A DNA stretch of 64,000 nucleotides from JBBDRJ01 sp963766295 (GTDB taxonomy: Bacteria > Actinomycetota > JAICYB01): NCBI GenBank assembly GCA_963766295.1, contig CAVXYW010000002.1, positions 992,001 through 1,056,000 on the forward strand, given 5' to 3'. The notes beneath the pieces are model-generated. The model had not been told where the DNA came from. It was given only the letters and a program-made list of their open reading frames with translations, and did no database searches. Shown here piece after piece: positions 1 through 7,705 of the stretch. Within the stretch, counting starts at the first letter, position 1; the number at the start of each line of letters is the position of its first letter. Both the position numbers and the translations under genes were made by a program.

Positions 1-1133
1 AGCTCGCCCGTCACCGCGATCAGCAAGCCGCCGAGAAGGAAGCTGATCGCCTGACCGATAACTCGGGCGATGTTCGAACACGCACCTGCGAATGCGCGGT
101 GAGCGGTAGGGAAGAGCTCCGAGCCGAACGCTCCCAGCGTGGGCCAGGATCCGAATTGGCCGATGAAGACGAACGCTAGTGCGAAGAATAGGGCCCACGC
201 TCCACGAGCGAAGACGAAGAACCAAACGCCGCCGACGATGCTCAGGAGGCCGAAGGAACAGCCCACAACCTTCCGTCCAAGGCGGTCGGACAGTGATCCC
301 GAAACGACGAGGACCGGCACTGCGAGCGCACCTGCAGCAACAAGGATGAGATTGGCCGCCGTCGGGCCGATATTGCGGTCGTCTTGCAGGAAATCGATGG
401 TGAAAACGCCGGCCTGAGTAGCAAGGGCGCCCAGAAATGCGGTCGAGCACACGAGGATCAACCAGCGCCTGATGGGCGGCTTGAGGATCTCGTGCCAATG
501 CGAGGCCAGGCGTCCGCTTTGTTGAGCGGCGGCGAATCGTCGGCTTTCAGGAAGACGTCTGCGGAGGAACGCGATCGTTGCGAGCGGAGGTAGTGCTATC
601 ACGTAAAGCCAACGCCAAGATATTCCCAGCGGAACGAATAGGGATCCGTAGAAGATAGAAGCGAATCCAGAACCGACCGCCGTAAGCATCGCGAGCCATC
701 CAAAACCGAAGCCGCGGGCCTCGGCCGGCAATTCCTCGGCAACCATCGTCCATGCGAGTGCGCCTTCGACCGTCAGAAAAAGATAGGCAAAGAACTGGAT
801 CGACACGAACCACGCCATGCTGGGAGCGATGGCCGTCGCTCCAGTGATCAGCGTGAATCCAATGATCGAAATAGTGAGGAGTCGTCGTCTCCCTTCGATG
901 TCGGCTCGCCTGCTGAAATACACCGCTGGAATGGCGCCGAGGATCGGGATCGTGAGCCATAAAGACGCCTCCGACTGCGTGAGCGAAAACGTTTCGCGTA
1001 TCTGCGGGAGGGCCGCCGTTACTACGAATGAGTCATAGCCCTGGAAGAAATCCGCAACGCCGAGGACCATGAGCAGGAACCAGTGCTCTCTTGAAAGCGT
1101 CCCCTTAGCAGGTAGGAGTCCCCGCTGCGCCAT
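1..1133 (-). CDS. MFS metabolite transporter (C-terminus cut by window edge)
   Basis: A reading frame starts at the ATG at 1133 and stays open to position 1, giving about 377 residues with no stop, so the C-terminus lies outside the window. The protein is a major facilitator superfamily carrier with many hydrophobic helices. The helix 2-3 loop carries a motif A-like SRRADIEGRRR, and the motif recurs in the second half as SGSLSDRLGRK. The late segment FGSELFPTAHRAFAGA resembles the sugar/metabolite:H+ symporter branch. The substrate cannot be told. The methyltransferase gene ends upstream of this start and may share the transcript. Confidence 0.85.
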   Translation of the reverse strand, partial: MAQRGLLPAKGTLSREHWFLLMVLGVADFFQGYDSFVVTAALPQIRETFSLTQSEASLWLTIPILGAIPAVYFSRRADIEGRRRLLTISIIGFTLITGATAIAPSMAWFVSIQFFAYLFLTVEGALAWTMVAEELPAEARGFGFGWLAMLTAVGSGFASIFYGSLFVPLGISWRWLYVIALPPLATIAFLRRRLPESRRFAAAQQSGRLASHWHEILKPPIRRWLILVCSTAFLGALATQAGVFTIDFLQDDRNIGPTAANLILVAAGALAVPVLVVSGSLSDRLGRKVVGCSFGLLSIVGGVWFFVFARGAWALFFALAFVFIGQFGSWPTLGAFGSELFPTAHRAFAGACSNIARVIGQAISFLLGGLLIAVTGE

Positions 1134-1141
1134 ACGGAATG

Positions 1142-1951
1142 TTAGACGGAGCCGGTCTTGTCGGGCTTCTTCGAAACCAATAGGAAGCGGTGCATGCGAG
1201 CCGTGAATGATCCGCGCTTTTGGATCACGTCGTGGATCGTTCGGAGCCCTTCGATGTTGGAACGCGGGTCGAATCCTTCGTATTGCCACGGGACTGCTCG
1301 CAAGAACGAAACGACTGCGCCGACATCCAGATAGCGCTTGGCAGGGAACGCCTCTTGGGCTTCGAGGACCTCGAGGCCGGCCTGCTCGAGTTGAGCTACG
1401 TATTCGTTCAGCGTCGGGCTCAAGGAGGGGTCCACAGCGCCGCCTAAGACATCGTTCAGCTCGACCTCGTTGAGGCCCCCGGCTTGTTGCGTGAGGAAGG
1501 TCCCGCCCGGCCGCAGTACGCGCGCCACTTCCGTGGGTCTGAAGGCTTCGTGGCGGTCGAAGACCAAGTCGATGGAATCGTCCTGGAACGGCAACCGGCC
1601 ATCCGGATCGGTGAATCGCTGCTTCGCATTGTCCGAGGCGCCTTCCACGGCCACGACATGGACGCCCAACGGCCGGAGGTTCCGATCGGCAACGGCAACG
1701 TTGGGCATCCATCCTTCCGTCGCGACCGATAGCGAAGCACGAACATCCAACGACGCCACGAACTCGCCGCCGCCCGTTCCGAGATCGACCATCGTGTGGG
1801 CACCTCTAGCCAGCTCCTCGACCCGCGCCTTGTAGTCCCACGGCGGCGGATCGACCTCGTTTCGTCCGTCGAGGAACGAGAAATCCCAGCCTTCGAAGTC
1901 GTGCCCTTCGGCCTCGGCGATGAGAGTGTCGAAGTCGTCCCGCGTGGCCAT
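1142..1951 (-). CDS. class I SAM-dependent methyltransferase
   Basis: 269 residues. The SAM-binding motif I is VDLGTGGGEF near residue 55, followed by an acidic loop around VAVEG and the motif DDSIDLVFDRHEAF, then VARVLRPGGTFLTQQ, which is the usual order of a Rossmann methyltransferase of the UbiE/small-molecule type. No substrate domain is recognisable. The start is ATG at 1951. It lies 70 nt from the divergent acyl-CoA dehydrogenase and 8 nt upstream of the MFS start, suggesting methyltransferase-transporter co-transcription, a pairing sometimes seen for modification and export of a compound (inference). Confidence 0.85.
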   Translation of the reverse strand: MATRDDFDTLIAEAEGHDFEGWDFSFLDGRNEVDPPPWDYKARVEELARGAHTMVDLGTGGGEFVASLDVRASLSVATEGWMPNVAVADRNLRPLGVHVVAVEGASDNAKQRFTDPDGRLPFQDDSIDLVFDRHEAFRPTEVARVLRPGGTFLTQQAGGLNEVELNDVLGGAVDPSLSPTLNEYVAQLEQAGLEVLEAQEAFPAKRYLDVGAVVSFLRAVPWQYEGFDPRSNIEGLRTIHDVIQKRGSFTARMHRFLLVSKKPDKTGSV

Positions 1952-2021
1952 GGGGTGCGTAGTCTAGGTCCAGCTACCATCGCGGAGGCGCTGACTTGCC
2001 GACGCGCGAAGGAGGGCACCC

Positions 2022-3752
2022 ATGCTCGATTATTCGGAATTCGACAAGGCCATCGGTCTCAACTGGTACGAGGTCGACCCCGATCTCCAAGACACCGTTA
2101 AGAGGTACGTCCCCGCCGAGGAACTTGATGCGGCCGACGCCAAACTCATGGACGTCGGTGCGCTCATCGGCGGACCCGTGGCCGCGCGCGCCGAGATGAC
2201 GGACAAGAACCCGCCTCGTCTGGAGCGCTTCGACCAGTGGGGGAACGAGGTCAATCGCGTCGTCCATCACCCGGGTGCCCTTCAGACCAAGAAGGATCTG
2301 TTCGAGGCCTATCTGAGCGAGCGTCGAGGACGGCGCTGGCCGGCCGTTGTTGGTTCGTCGTTCGGTTATCTGCTCGATCAGGCCGAGACCGGAATGGGCT
2401 GCGCGGTCGGCATGACCGGGGGAGTGGCCGGCCTGGTTGCCTCCTACGGCTCCGACGAAGTCAAAGAGCACTTCCTTCCGCATTTCATCACGGAGAACTA
2501 CGACGACTACTGGGACGGCGCCATGTTCCTAACAGAACGCGACGGTGGTTCCGATCTAGGTATGGCGACGAAGACGACGGCCACGCATGTGGATGGCGAT
2601 CTTTGGGTCCTCAACGGCTTCAAGTGGTTCTGCTCGAACGTCGACGCGCAGGCCATCGCCACGCTTGCTCGTCCCGAAGGAGCAGCCGACGGAGTTGGCG
2701 GGATCTCGCTGTTCGTCGTTCCGCGTGTTCGCAGGGACGGCAAGCCGAACGGAGTTCACGTCCATCGACTGAAGGACAAGCTCGGAACCAAGGCCGTCCC
2801 GACGGGTGAAGTCGACTTCGTCGACGCCGAGGCATACCTGCTTGCCGGCGGAGCGCAGTCGCGCGACGCCGCAACGGACGGCAAAGGTATGGGCCGGATG
2901 ATGGGCGGGATGGTGCAGGGCTCCCGTCTCGGTGTTGCCTTCATGGGACTGGGCATCGCACGCCGTTCTTTTCTCGAGTCGGCGATCTATGCGGCTCACC
3001 GGCGCGCGTTCTCCAATCGCATCGATGCCTTCCCGATGGTTCGCGAGACGTTGGTGCGCATGGCGATGGAGCTCGAAGCAGCGGCCGCGCTCTGCTTCGA
3101 GGCTTCATCGAACGTTGCCAACGATCGACAGCTCTGGCGGATTCTTCCCACGCTCGCCAAGTACCGCGCTACGCGGCGCGGTGTACAGCTCGCGTCTGCA
3201 GCGGTGGAGGTGCACGGCGGCAACGGCTACATCGAGGATTGGCCGGTTGCTCGTCAGCTGCGTGACGGCCAATGCCATCCCATCTGGGAGGGAACGGAAA
3301 ACATCATCGCGATCGACGTCATGAGAGCGATCGAGCGCGAGGGTGTGCTCGAACCGGTGATTGCTCGTGTTGAGAAAGCGCTTGCCGATGCAGATCACGC
3401 AGTTGTTTCCAGCACCGCGGAGACGGTGCGCCAATACGCTTCCGAAGTACGTGAGGCGGTCGCCTACGTCTCCGGCGCAGCCAAGGATGTCTCGCGTCTA
3501 CACCTGCGAAGGATCACGCGGTACGTGACGAATCTTGTCTCGGGCGCGCTGCTCGTTGAACAGGCAGCGAGCGAGCTTGCGCGAGGGTCTGCAAGGAAGG
3601 CGGCCGTAGCGCGTCTCTACGCGAACGTCCATCTCTCCTCGCATCCTTTGGGCGGAGTCGGGCGCGACGACCAGCTGATCCTCGAGGGCTTCGACGCGAT
3701 CACCCGTTACGGCGAACTGGAGCCGGATCGGTTGCTCTCATTGGTTGCCTAA
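2022..3752 (+). CDS. acyl-CoA dehydrogenase, AidB-like branch
   Basis: 576 residues, longer than the about 380 of standard acyl-CoA dehydrogenases and nearer the AidB branch. The N-terminus includes RLERFDQWGNEVNRVVHHP, typical of AidB-like proteins. Mid-protein MFLTERDGGSDLG is the FAD/substrate loop, and EVHGGNGYIEDWPVARQ followed by HPIWEGTENI is the C-terminal flavin/substrate region. It should be a flavoprotein oxidising an acyl-CoA or a related thioester; the chain specificity is unknown. ATG at 2022 has a GGAGG site about 8 nt upstream. The stop overlaps the start of the SnoaL-like gene (TAATG). Confidence 0.88.
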   Translation: MLDYSEFDKAIGLNWYEVDPDLQDTVKRYVPAEELDAADAKLMDVGALIGGPVAARAEMTDKNPPRLERFDQWGNEVNRVVHHPGALQTKKDLFEAYLSERRGRRWPAVVGSSFGYLLDQAETGMGCAVGMTGGVAGLVASYGSDEVKEHFLPHFITENYDDYWDGAMFLTERDGGSDLGMATKTTATHVDGDLWVLNGFKWFCSNVDAQAIATLARPEGAADGVGGISLFVVPRVRRDGKPNGVHVHRLKDKLGTKAVPTGEVDFVDAEAYLLAGGAQSRDAATDGKGMGRMMGGMVQGSRLGVAFMGLGIARRSFLESAIYAAHRRAFSNRIDAFPMVRETLVRMAMELEAAAALCFEASSNVANDRQLWRILPTLAKYRATRRGVQLASAAVEVHGGNGYIEDWPVARQLRDGQCHPIWEGTENIIAIDVMRAIEREGVLEPVIARVEKALADADHAVVSSTAETVRQYASEVREAVAYVSGAAKDVSRLHLRRITRYVTNLVSGALLVEQAASELARGSARKAAVARLYANVHLSSHPLGGVGRDDQLILEGFDAITRYGELEPDRLLSLVA

Positions 3753-4137
3753 TGCATGACGAGTCGGATCCGATGGCTGTGGTTGAGCGGCTCTTGGACC
3801 TTCTTGAGGCGCGTGATCTGGACAACGCGTACGACCTCGTAGCCGAAGATGCGGAATACATCCACGCTGGGATACACGGTCGAGACGCGATCAGAGCTTT
3901 CGATGAAGCCGCTTTTGACTTGTTTCCGGATCACACTGCCGAATCGTCGATAGCGTCAGGCAGGGCGATACCGTCGCGCTCGTCATCGAGTGGAAGGGCA
4001 CTCACAAGCCCAGTGGAATGCGCATGACTCTTCCGGTGATATCGGTTTTCCGTGTGCAGGGCGGAAAGATCGTAAGTAGCTGGCAGATCACCGACGAGCG
4101 GGCAGTCGCCGACCAAACGGTCCAGATCGCTAAATAG
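3752..4137 (+). pseudogene. SnoaL/NTF2-like protein, frameshifted
   Basis: The first part, from ATG 3752 to about 3942, reads as an NTF2/SnoaL-like fold (VVERLLDLLEARDLDNAYDL, then HGRDAIRAF). The frame then goes to nonsense and stops at 4027. Shifting by one base near 3940-3946 restores a perfect continuation: RIVDSVRQGDTVALVIEWKG, then MTLPVISVFRVQGGKIV, then WQITDERA, ending at TAG 4135. The region is 386 nt, and adding one base gives 129 whole codons. So either a base was lost in the genome or in the assembly. The function is unknown; such folds act as small-molecule isomerases or binding proteins. Confidence 0.75.
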
Positions 4138-4140
4138 ACT
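4135..4140 (+). promoter_or_regulatory. -10 box (TAGACT) for leaderless tatA
   Basis: TAGACT matches TANNNT and ends 6 nt before the ATG of tatA at 4147, leaving no room for a ribosome binding site. The same geometry recurs at seven other genes in this window. No good -35 hexamer is visible. Confidence 0.45.
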
Positions 4141-4146
4141 TTCGTT

Positions 4147-4503
4147 ATGGGAAGCATCGGAGCAGGCGAGATCATCCTTATTGCGATCTTCGCGTTGATC
4201 CTCTTCGGACCGAAGCGCCTTCCCGAGATAGGACGTCAGATCGGTCGCGCTATCGCTGAGGTTCGGCGTGTGTCGCGCGACTTCGAGCGTGAGGTTCGCG
4301 ACGCCGTGGAGCCTTTCGAATCAGAGGTGAGGAAGGCGGAGCAAGCAGCTAAGAAGACGTACAAACTCGACGAGGAGTTCTCGTCCTACGTGAACACTCC
4401 GTGGCCGGCCGACAAGCCGCCAGCGTCGAAACCGACCGCCGAAGAGACCACTCCCGAGGAAGCGCAGCCACAACAGATCCCCATGCCACCAGATAAGGAG
4501 TAG
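4147..4503 (+). CDS. tatA: Sec-independent translocase subunit TatA/TatB
   Basis: 118 residues with the TatA/B layout: a short N-terminal membrane helix (IGAGEIILIAIFALILF), the conserved hinge FGPKRLPEIG, an amphipathic helix rich in Arg/Glu to about residue 80, and a Pro/Glu-rich tail. With TatC it exports folded proteins carrying twin-arginine signals. Only one TatA/B-type gene precedes tatC here, so a second may lie elsewhere. tatC starts 3 nt after the stop, so the two form an operon. A TatA versus TatB assignment is not certain from sequence. Confidence 0.9.
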   Translation: MGSIGAGEIILIAIFALILFGPKRLPEIGRQIGRAIAEVRRVSRDFEREVRDAVEPFESEVRKAEQAAKKTYKLDEEFSSYVNTPWPADKPPASKPTAEETTPEEAQPQQIPMPPDKE

Positions 4504-4506
4504 CGG

Positions 4507-5298
4507 TTGCGCATCCTGCCGCGCCGTCGCCAGCGGGACGGCGCATCACGAGGGCGCCGCCTCATACGTCGCCGGCAGGACCGGGAGTCCATGTCCCTCC
4601 TCGAGCATCTCGAGGAGCTCCGTGGCCGGCTGATATGGATCTTCGCGGCCGTCGCATTCGCCGCCATCGCCGGCTGGATCCTGTTCGATCGAGTCGTGAT
4701 CACGCTGCTCGAGCCGGCTCGGCCCTACCTCGATCTCACCGACGGGAACCTTGCGTTCACCGCGCCTCTCGAGGCGTTCAACACTCGGTTGAAGGTCGCG
4801 CTTTATGTCGGTTTGGCCTTCGCTTTCCCCGTCGTCCTGTTCCACATCTGGAGGTTCGTAAGCCCGGGCCTCCATAAGAACGAGCGGCGTTACGCGATCC
4901 CGTTCATCGCGTCGGGGATCGTCCTTTTCAGCGCGGGCGTCGCGTTCGCCTACGCGACGCTCCCGCAGGCGTTGCGCTTCCTGATCGGCCCGGACATCAC
5001 CGGCCCGAACGTGAGCGCCTTGTTGACCGCCAAGAGCTACCTCGACTTCGCCCTGCTGTACCACGCCGCCTTCGGGATCGCCTTCGAGTTCCCGGTGGCC
5101 CTCATGTTCATGGCTTTGATCAGGGTCATCACCTGGCGGCAGATGGCCAAGTACCGCCGTCACGTTTTCCTCGGGATAGCCCTGTTCTCGGCCGTCCTGA
5201 CTCCGAGCGTGGACTGGGTGACCATGACGGTCATGACCGTGGCCATGTACGTCCTTTACGAGGCCTCGATCTGGCTAGCGCGCCTGCTCAGGCGCTAG
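4507..5298 (+). CDS. tatC: Sec-independent translocase TatC
   Basis: 263 residues from a TTG start at 4507. The core begins at the internal ATG 4591 with MSLLEHLEELRGRL, the hallmark TatC N-terminus. Six membrane segments follow, with LEAFNTRLKVALYVGLAFAF and the periplasmic loop before helix 3. The extra 28 residues from the TTG are Arg-rich; mycobacterial TatC has a comparable basic extension, so the TTG start is plausible, but ATG 4591 cannot be excluded. It is the receptor for twin-arginine signal peptides in the plasma membrane. Confidence 0.93.
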   Translation: MRILPRRRQRDGASRGRRLIRRRQDRESMSLLEHLEELRGRLIWIFAAVAFAAIAGWILFDRVVITLLEPARPYLDLTDGNLAFTAPLEAFNTRLKVALYVGLAFAFPVVLFHIWRFVSPGLHKNERRYAIPFIASGIVLFSAGVAFAYATLPQALRFLIGPDITGPNVSALLTAKSYLDFALLYHAAFGIAFEFPVALMFMALIRVITWRQMAKYRRHVFLGIALFSAVLTPSVDWVTMTVMTVAMYVLYEASIWLARLLRR

Positions 5299-5375
5299 AT
5301 GGCCTTGACGCCTTCAATGACGCGATATATCGTGTTCACGAAATCTAAACCCGCGAGTACGGAAAGGACCGCCGA

Positions 5376-6479
5376 ATGTCCGACGTTGACGTCGCGAGGG
5401 ATGTAGAGGCCGCCGACCTCAAGAAGATGACCGATATGGACGTGGACAACGTCTACACGCTGATGGACGTCCAGTTGCGTGAACGCCCCGGTCCGCGCCT
5501 CCTTTACCAGCGCTGGGAGAAGCAGAACTGGGTCGCCCATGATCTCGACTTCACCCAGGACGCCGAAGACTGGAAGAACATCCCAGACGAGCTCAAGGGA
5601 GAGATCATCTACGGCCTTCAGGCCTTCTACCTCGGCGAGGTTTGCGTCACCGAAACGCTTTCCCCAATGGTCCACGCCGCGCCGACCACGGAGGACCAGC
5701 AGTTCCTCTCGACGCAACTGGTGGACGAAGCGCGCCACGCGATCTTCTTCGAGCTTTTCTTCCGCGAGGTTCTCGGCATACCCGGCCTCGACGCCCTTAA
5801 GAACGATCCCTTGTTCAAGGACTACCTCAGTCCAGATGTCCCCGGATACGGCCGCGTGTTCTTCAAGGATCTGCCCGAAGTGACGGAGGCCGTACGCACC
5901 GATCCCGGTAACTATAAGAAGTGGGTCACCTCGATCGTCCTGTATCACATGCTCATCGAAGGCATGCTCGCTCTCTACGGCCAGCGGCAACTCTTGCAGG
6001 CCGTGCGCGCGTTCAACGTGCTGCCGTCCTTCCGCGCCGGGTTCACCGCCGTCACGCGTGATGAGTCGCGCCATGTGAACTACGGCGTGTACGCGCTACG
6101 CAAAGCTTTCGAAGCCGGCCTGCATGACCACATCGTGCAGAGCGCGAAGGACTACATGGACCCGTGCTGTGACCTGCTGACACGTACGTTGACGAAGATC
6201 GAGCTGCCGCCTGAGGAGTTGCTGGCGCTCGTGCCGCCGGAGCTGCAACAGGGGAGCTTCTTCGAAGAGTGGGGGTTCCCGCTAGTGCAGCTGCGTAAGC
6301 GCCTGGGTGGCGCCGGAATCCGCTCAGAAGCGATCGACGAACTCGACCAGCAGTGGTGGAGTCGGATCGCCCTCAACATCACCGAGTACGAGGAGCGCTT
6401 CGGCGAGCCGCACCCAGCGATCGAGCGCGACGCCGAAGGCTACGCCGCTCTTATGAACCGCGTTCCTGCTACGGCCTAG
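5376..6479 (+). CDS. R2-like ligand-binding oxidase (R2lox), Mn/Fe ferritin-like
   Basis: 367 residues of the ribonucleotide-reductase R2-like ferritin fold. The metal ligands are readable as E88, E118, H121 (DEARH), E195, E230 and H233 (DESRH). In R2lox a Val three residues after the first Glu is ether-linked to a Tyr five residues before the fourth ligand. Here those positions are V91 and Y190, exactly matching, and the 35-residue spacing E195-E230 equals that of the mycobacterial protein. So this is R2lox rather than NrdB, consistent with the absence of a neighbouring NrdA. The natural substrate of the family is unknown. A GGAAAGGA ribosome site precedes ATG 5376. Confidence 0.85.
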   Translation: MSDVDVARDVEAADLKKMTDMDVDNVYTLMDVQLRERPGPRLLYQRWEKQNWVAHDLDFTQDAEDWKNIPDELKGEIIYGLQAFYLGEVCVTETLSPMVHAAPTTEDQQFLSTQLVDEARHAIFFELFFREVLGIPGLDALKNDPLFKDYLSPDVPGYGRVFFKDLPEVTEAVRTDPGNYKKWVTSIVLYHMLIEGMLALYGQRQLLQAVRAFNVLPSFRAGFTAVTRDESRHVNYGVYALRKAFEAGLHDHIVQSAKDYMDPCCDLLTRTLTKIELPPEELLALVPPELQQGSFFEEWGFPLVQLRKRLGGAGIRSEAIDELDQQWWSRIALNITEYEERFGEPHPAIERDAEGYAALMNRVPATA

Positions 6480-7633
6480 CCGGCAGAGGCGCAGTTTGCG
6501 GCGCGGCTCGACAGACCAACGCCACGGCGTGCCTGGCGCAGCATGTGTGCGTCCATGCCGTTGGTGACGTAGCCGAACGAGAGACCGGTTACCGGGTCGC
6601 CCCAGGCGATCTGGCCGCCCGCACCGCCATGGCCGAAGGCCCTCGGCGAGCTCGACTTGCCGAAGCCGCGCATATGATTCAGTCCGTCGTCACCGGCGAG
6701 GACAACGCCGAGCGCCCGGTTAGCCGGCGTCTGGAAAAGAATGTCGGGCTTGTTGTTGCGCACCGTTCCCGTTGCATCGGCCAGGAATTCCGGATCCCAC
6801 AAACCTTTCGAGTTGTGGATCAGCTCCTGATAGAAGAGCGCGATGTCGGCGGCAGTTGCCAGCCCCCCACCCCCGGGAATCCCGACCGCGCGTGACGGCA
6901 TCTGACTGATAGCCGTAGTTGCTTCCGGAGTTACCTCGTTAACAGGGATCTCGCGGATCCCGATCATCGCTTCGAGCTCATCCGGTGTCATCGGTTCGCC
7001 TACCTGCGTCACGAGCGCCACGTCTGCGTCTTCAGCAGCCTTGCCACCGAGGACGAAGCTCGGTAGCGCGAGCGGTTCGATGACGCGTTCACGAACAACG
7101 TCGCGGAAGTCCTGACCTGTGACGCGCTCGATCAGCTCGGCCAGCACCCAGTGGGCGGAAGTGGGGTGGTACTCGAAGTACTTGCCCGGCTCCCAGTTGA
7201 GCTCCCAGCGAGAGAACGTCTTGTAGCGAGCTTCCTTGTCGTCCCACTTGAGGGGATTCATCATCTGGCGTGGAAAACCCGACGTGTGCAACATCACCTG
7301 TTCGATGGAGATGACGTCCTTGCCGTTGGTCCCGAACTCCGGAACGATCTCGGCGACCTTCTGGTCGAGCTTGAGGGAACCCTCTTGAAGAAGCAGCCAC
7401 ATGGTCGAAGCAACCCAGGCCTTGGTGGACGAGAAGATCACGAAGCGAGTAGTCGGTTTCGCGTCGCCGAAGGTCTCGAAGGCGACGAGCTTTCCCTCGC
7501 GCGCCACGGCCACTTGAACGGCCGGGAGCAAGCCTTCGTCCACTTCCTTGCGCGCTCTCTCCAGAAGGACCTGAAGCCGTTCTTCGTCCACTCCAACCTC
7601 GCCCGGCGTAACGACCTCAAGCTCGCTGATCAT
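6476..7633 (-). CDS. serine hydrolase, class C beta-lactamase/EstB-like
   Basis: 385 residues of the penicillin-binding-protein-like serine hydrolase fold. The nucleophile motif SxxK is S68-S-T-K71 inside RFVIFSSTKAW. The second motif region reads FEYHPTSAHWVLAELIER, where the Tyr is kept but the usual Asn of YxN is not. A late HGGAGGQ stands in for the KTG box. No signal peptide is visible, so an intracellular esterase/lipase-like role is likelier than a beta-lactamase. It converges with R2lox and overlaps its stop by 4 nt. An AGGGGGCG site lies before ATG 7633. Confidence 0.85.
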   Translation of the reverse strand: MISELEVVTPGEVGVDEERLQVLLERARKEVDEGLLPAVQVAVAREGKLVAFETFGDAKPTTRFVIFSSTKAWVASTMWLLLQEGSLKLDQKVAEIVPEFGTNGKDVISIEQVMLHTSGFPRQMMNPLKWDDKEARYKTFSRWELNWEPGKYFEYHPTSAHWVLAELIERVTGQDFRDVVRERVIEPLALPSFVLGGKAAEDADVALVTQVGEPMTPDELEAMIGIREIPVNEVTPEATTAISQMPSRAVGIPGGGGLATAADIALFYQELIHNSKGLWDPEFLADATGTVRNNKPDILFQTPANRALGVVLAGDDGLNHMRGFGKSSSPRAFGHGGAGGQIAWGDPVTGLSFGYVTNGMDAHMLRQARRGVGLSSRAANCASAG

Positions 7634-7692
7634 TCGATGCGCCCCCTAGCTCTTGCCACTTGACCGCCGAGTCAAGAGTAGCCAGCGCCTCG

Positions 7693-7698
7693 TAGACT
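7693..7698 (+). promoter_or_regulatory. -10 box (TAGACT) for leaderless helY
   Basis: TAGACT ends 7 nt before ATG 7706. There is no Shine-Dalgarno sequence in the gap, so the transcript probably starts at or next to the ATG. Confidence 0.45.
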
Positions 7699-7705
7699 CG
7701 TCGAG

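Noticed and set aside
1456..2101. Overlapping frames on both strands of the methyltransferase gene
   Set aside because: Arg/Ser-rich shadow products without motifs; the methyltransferase frame has a clear SAM-binding loop.
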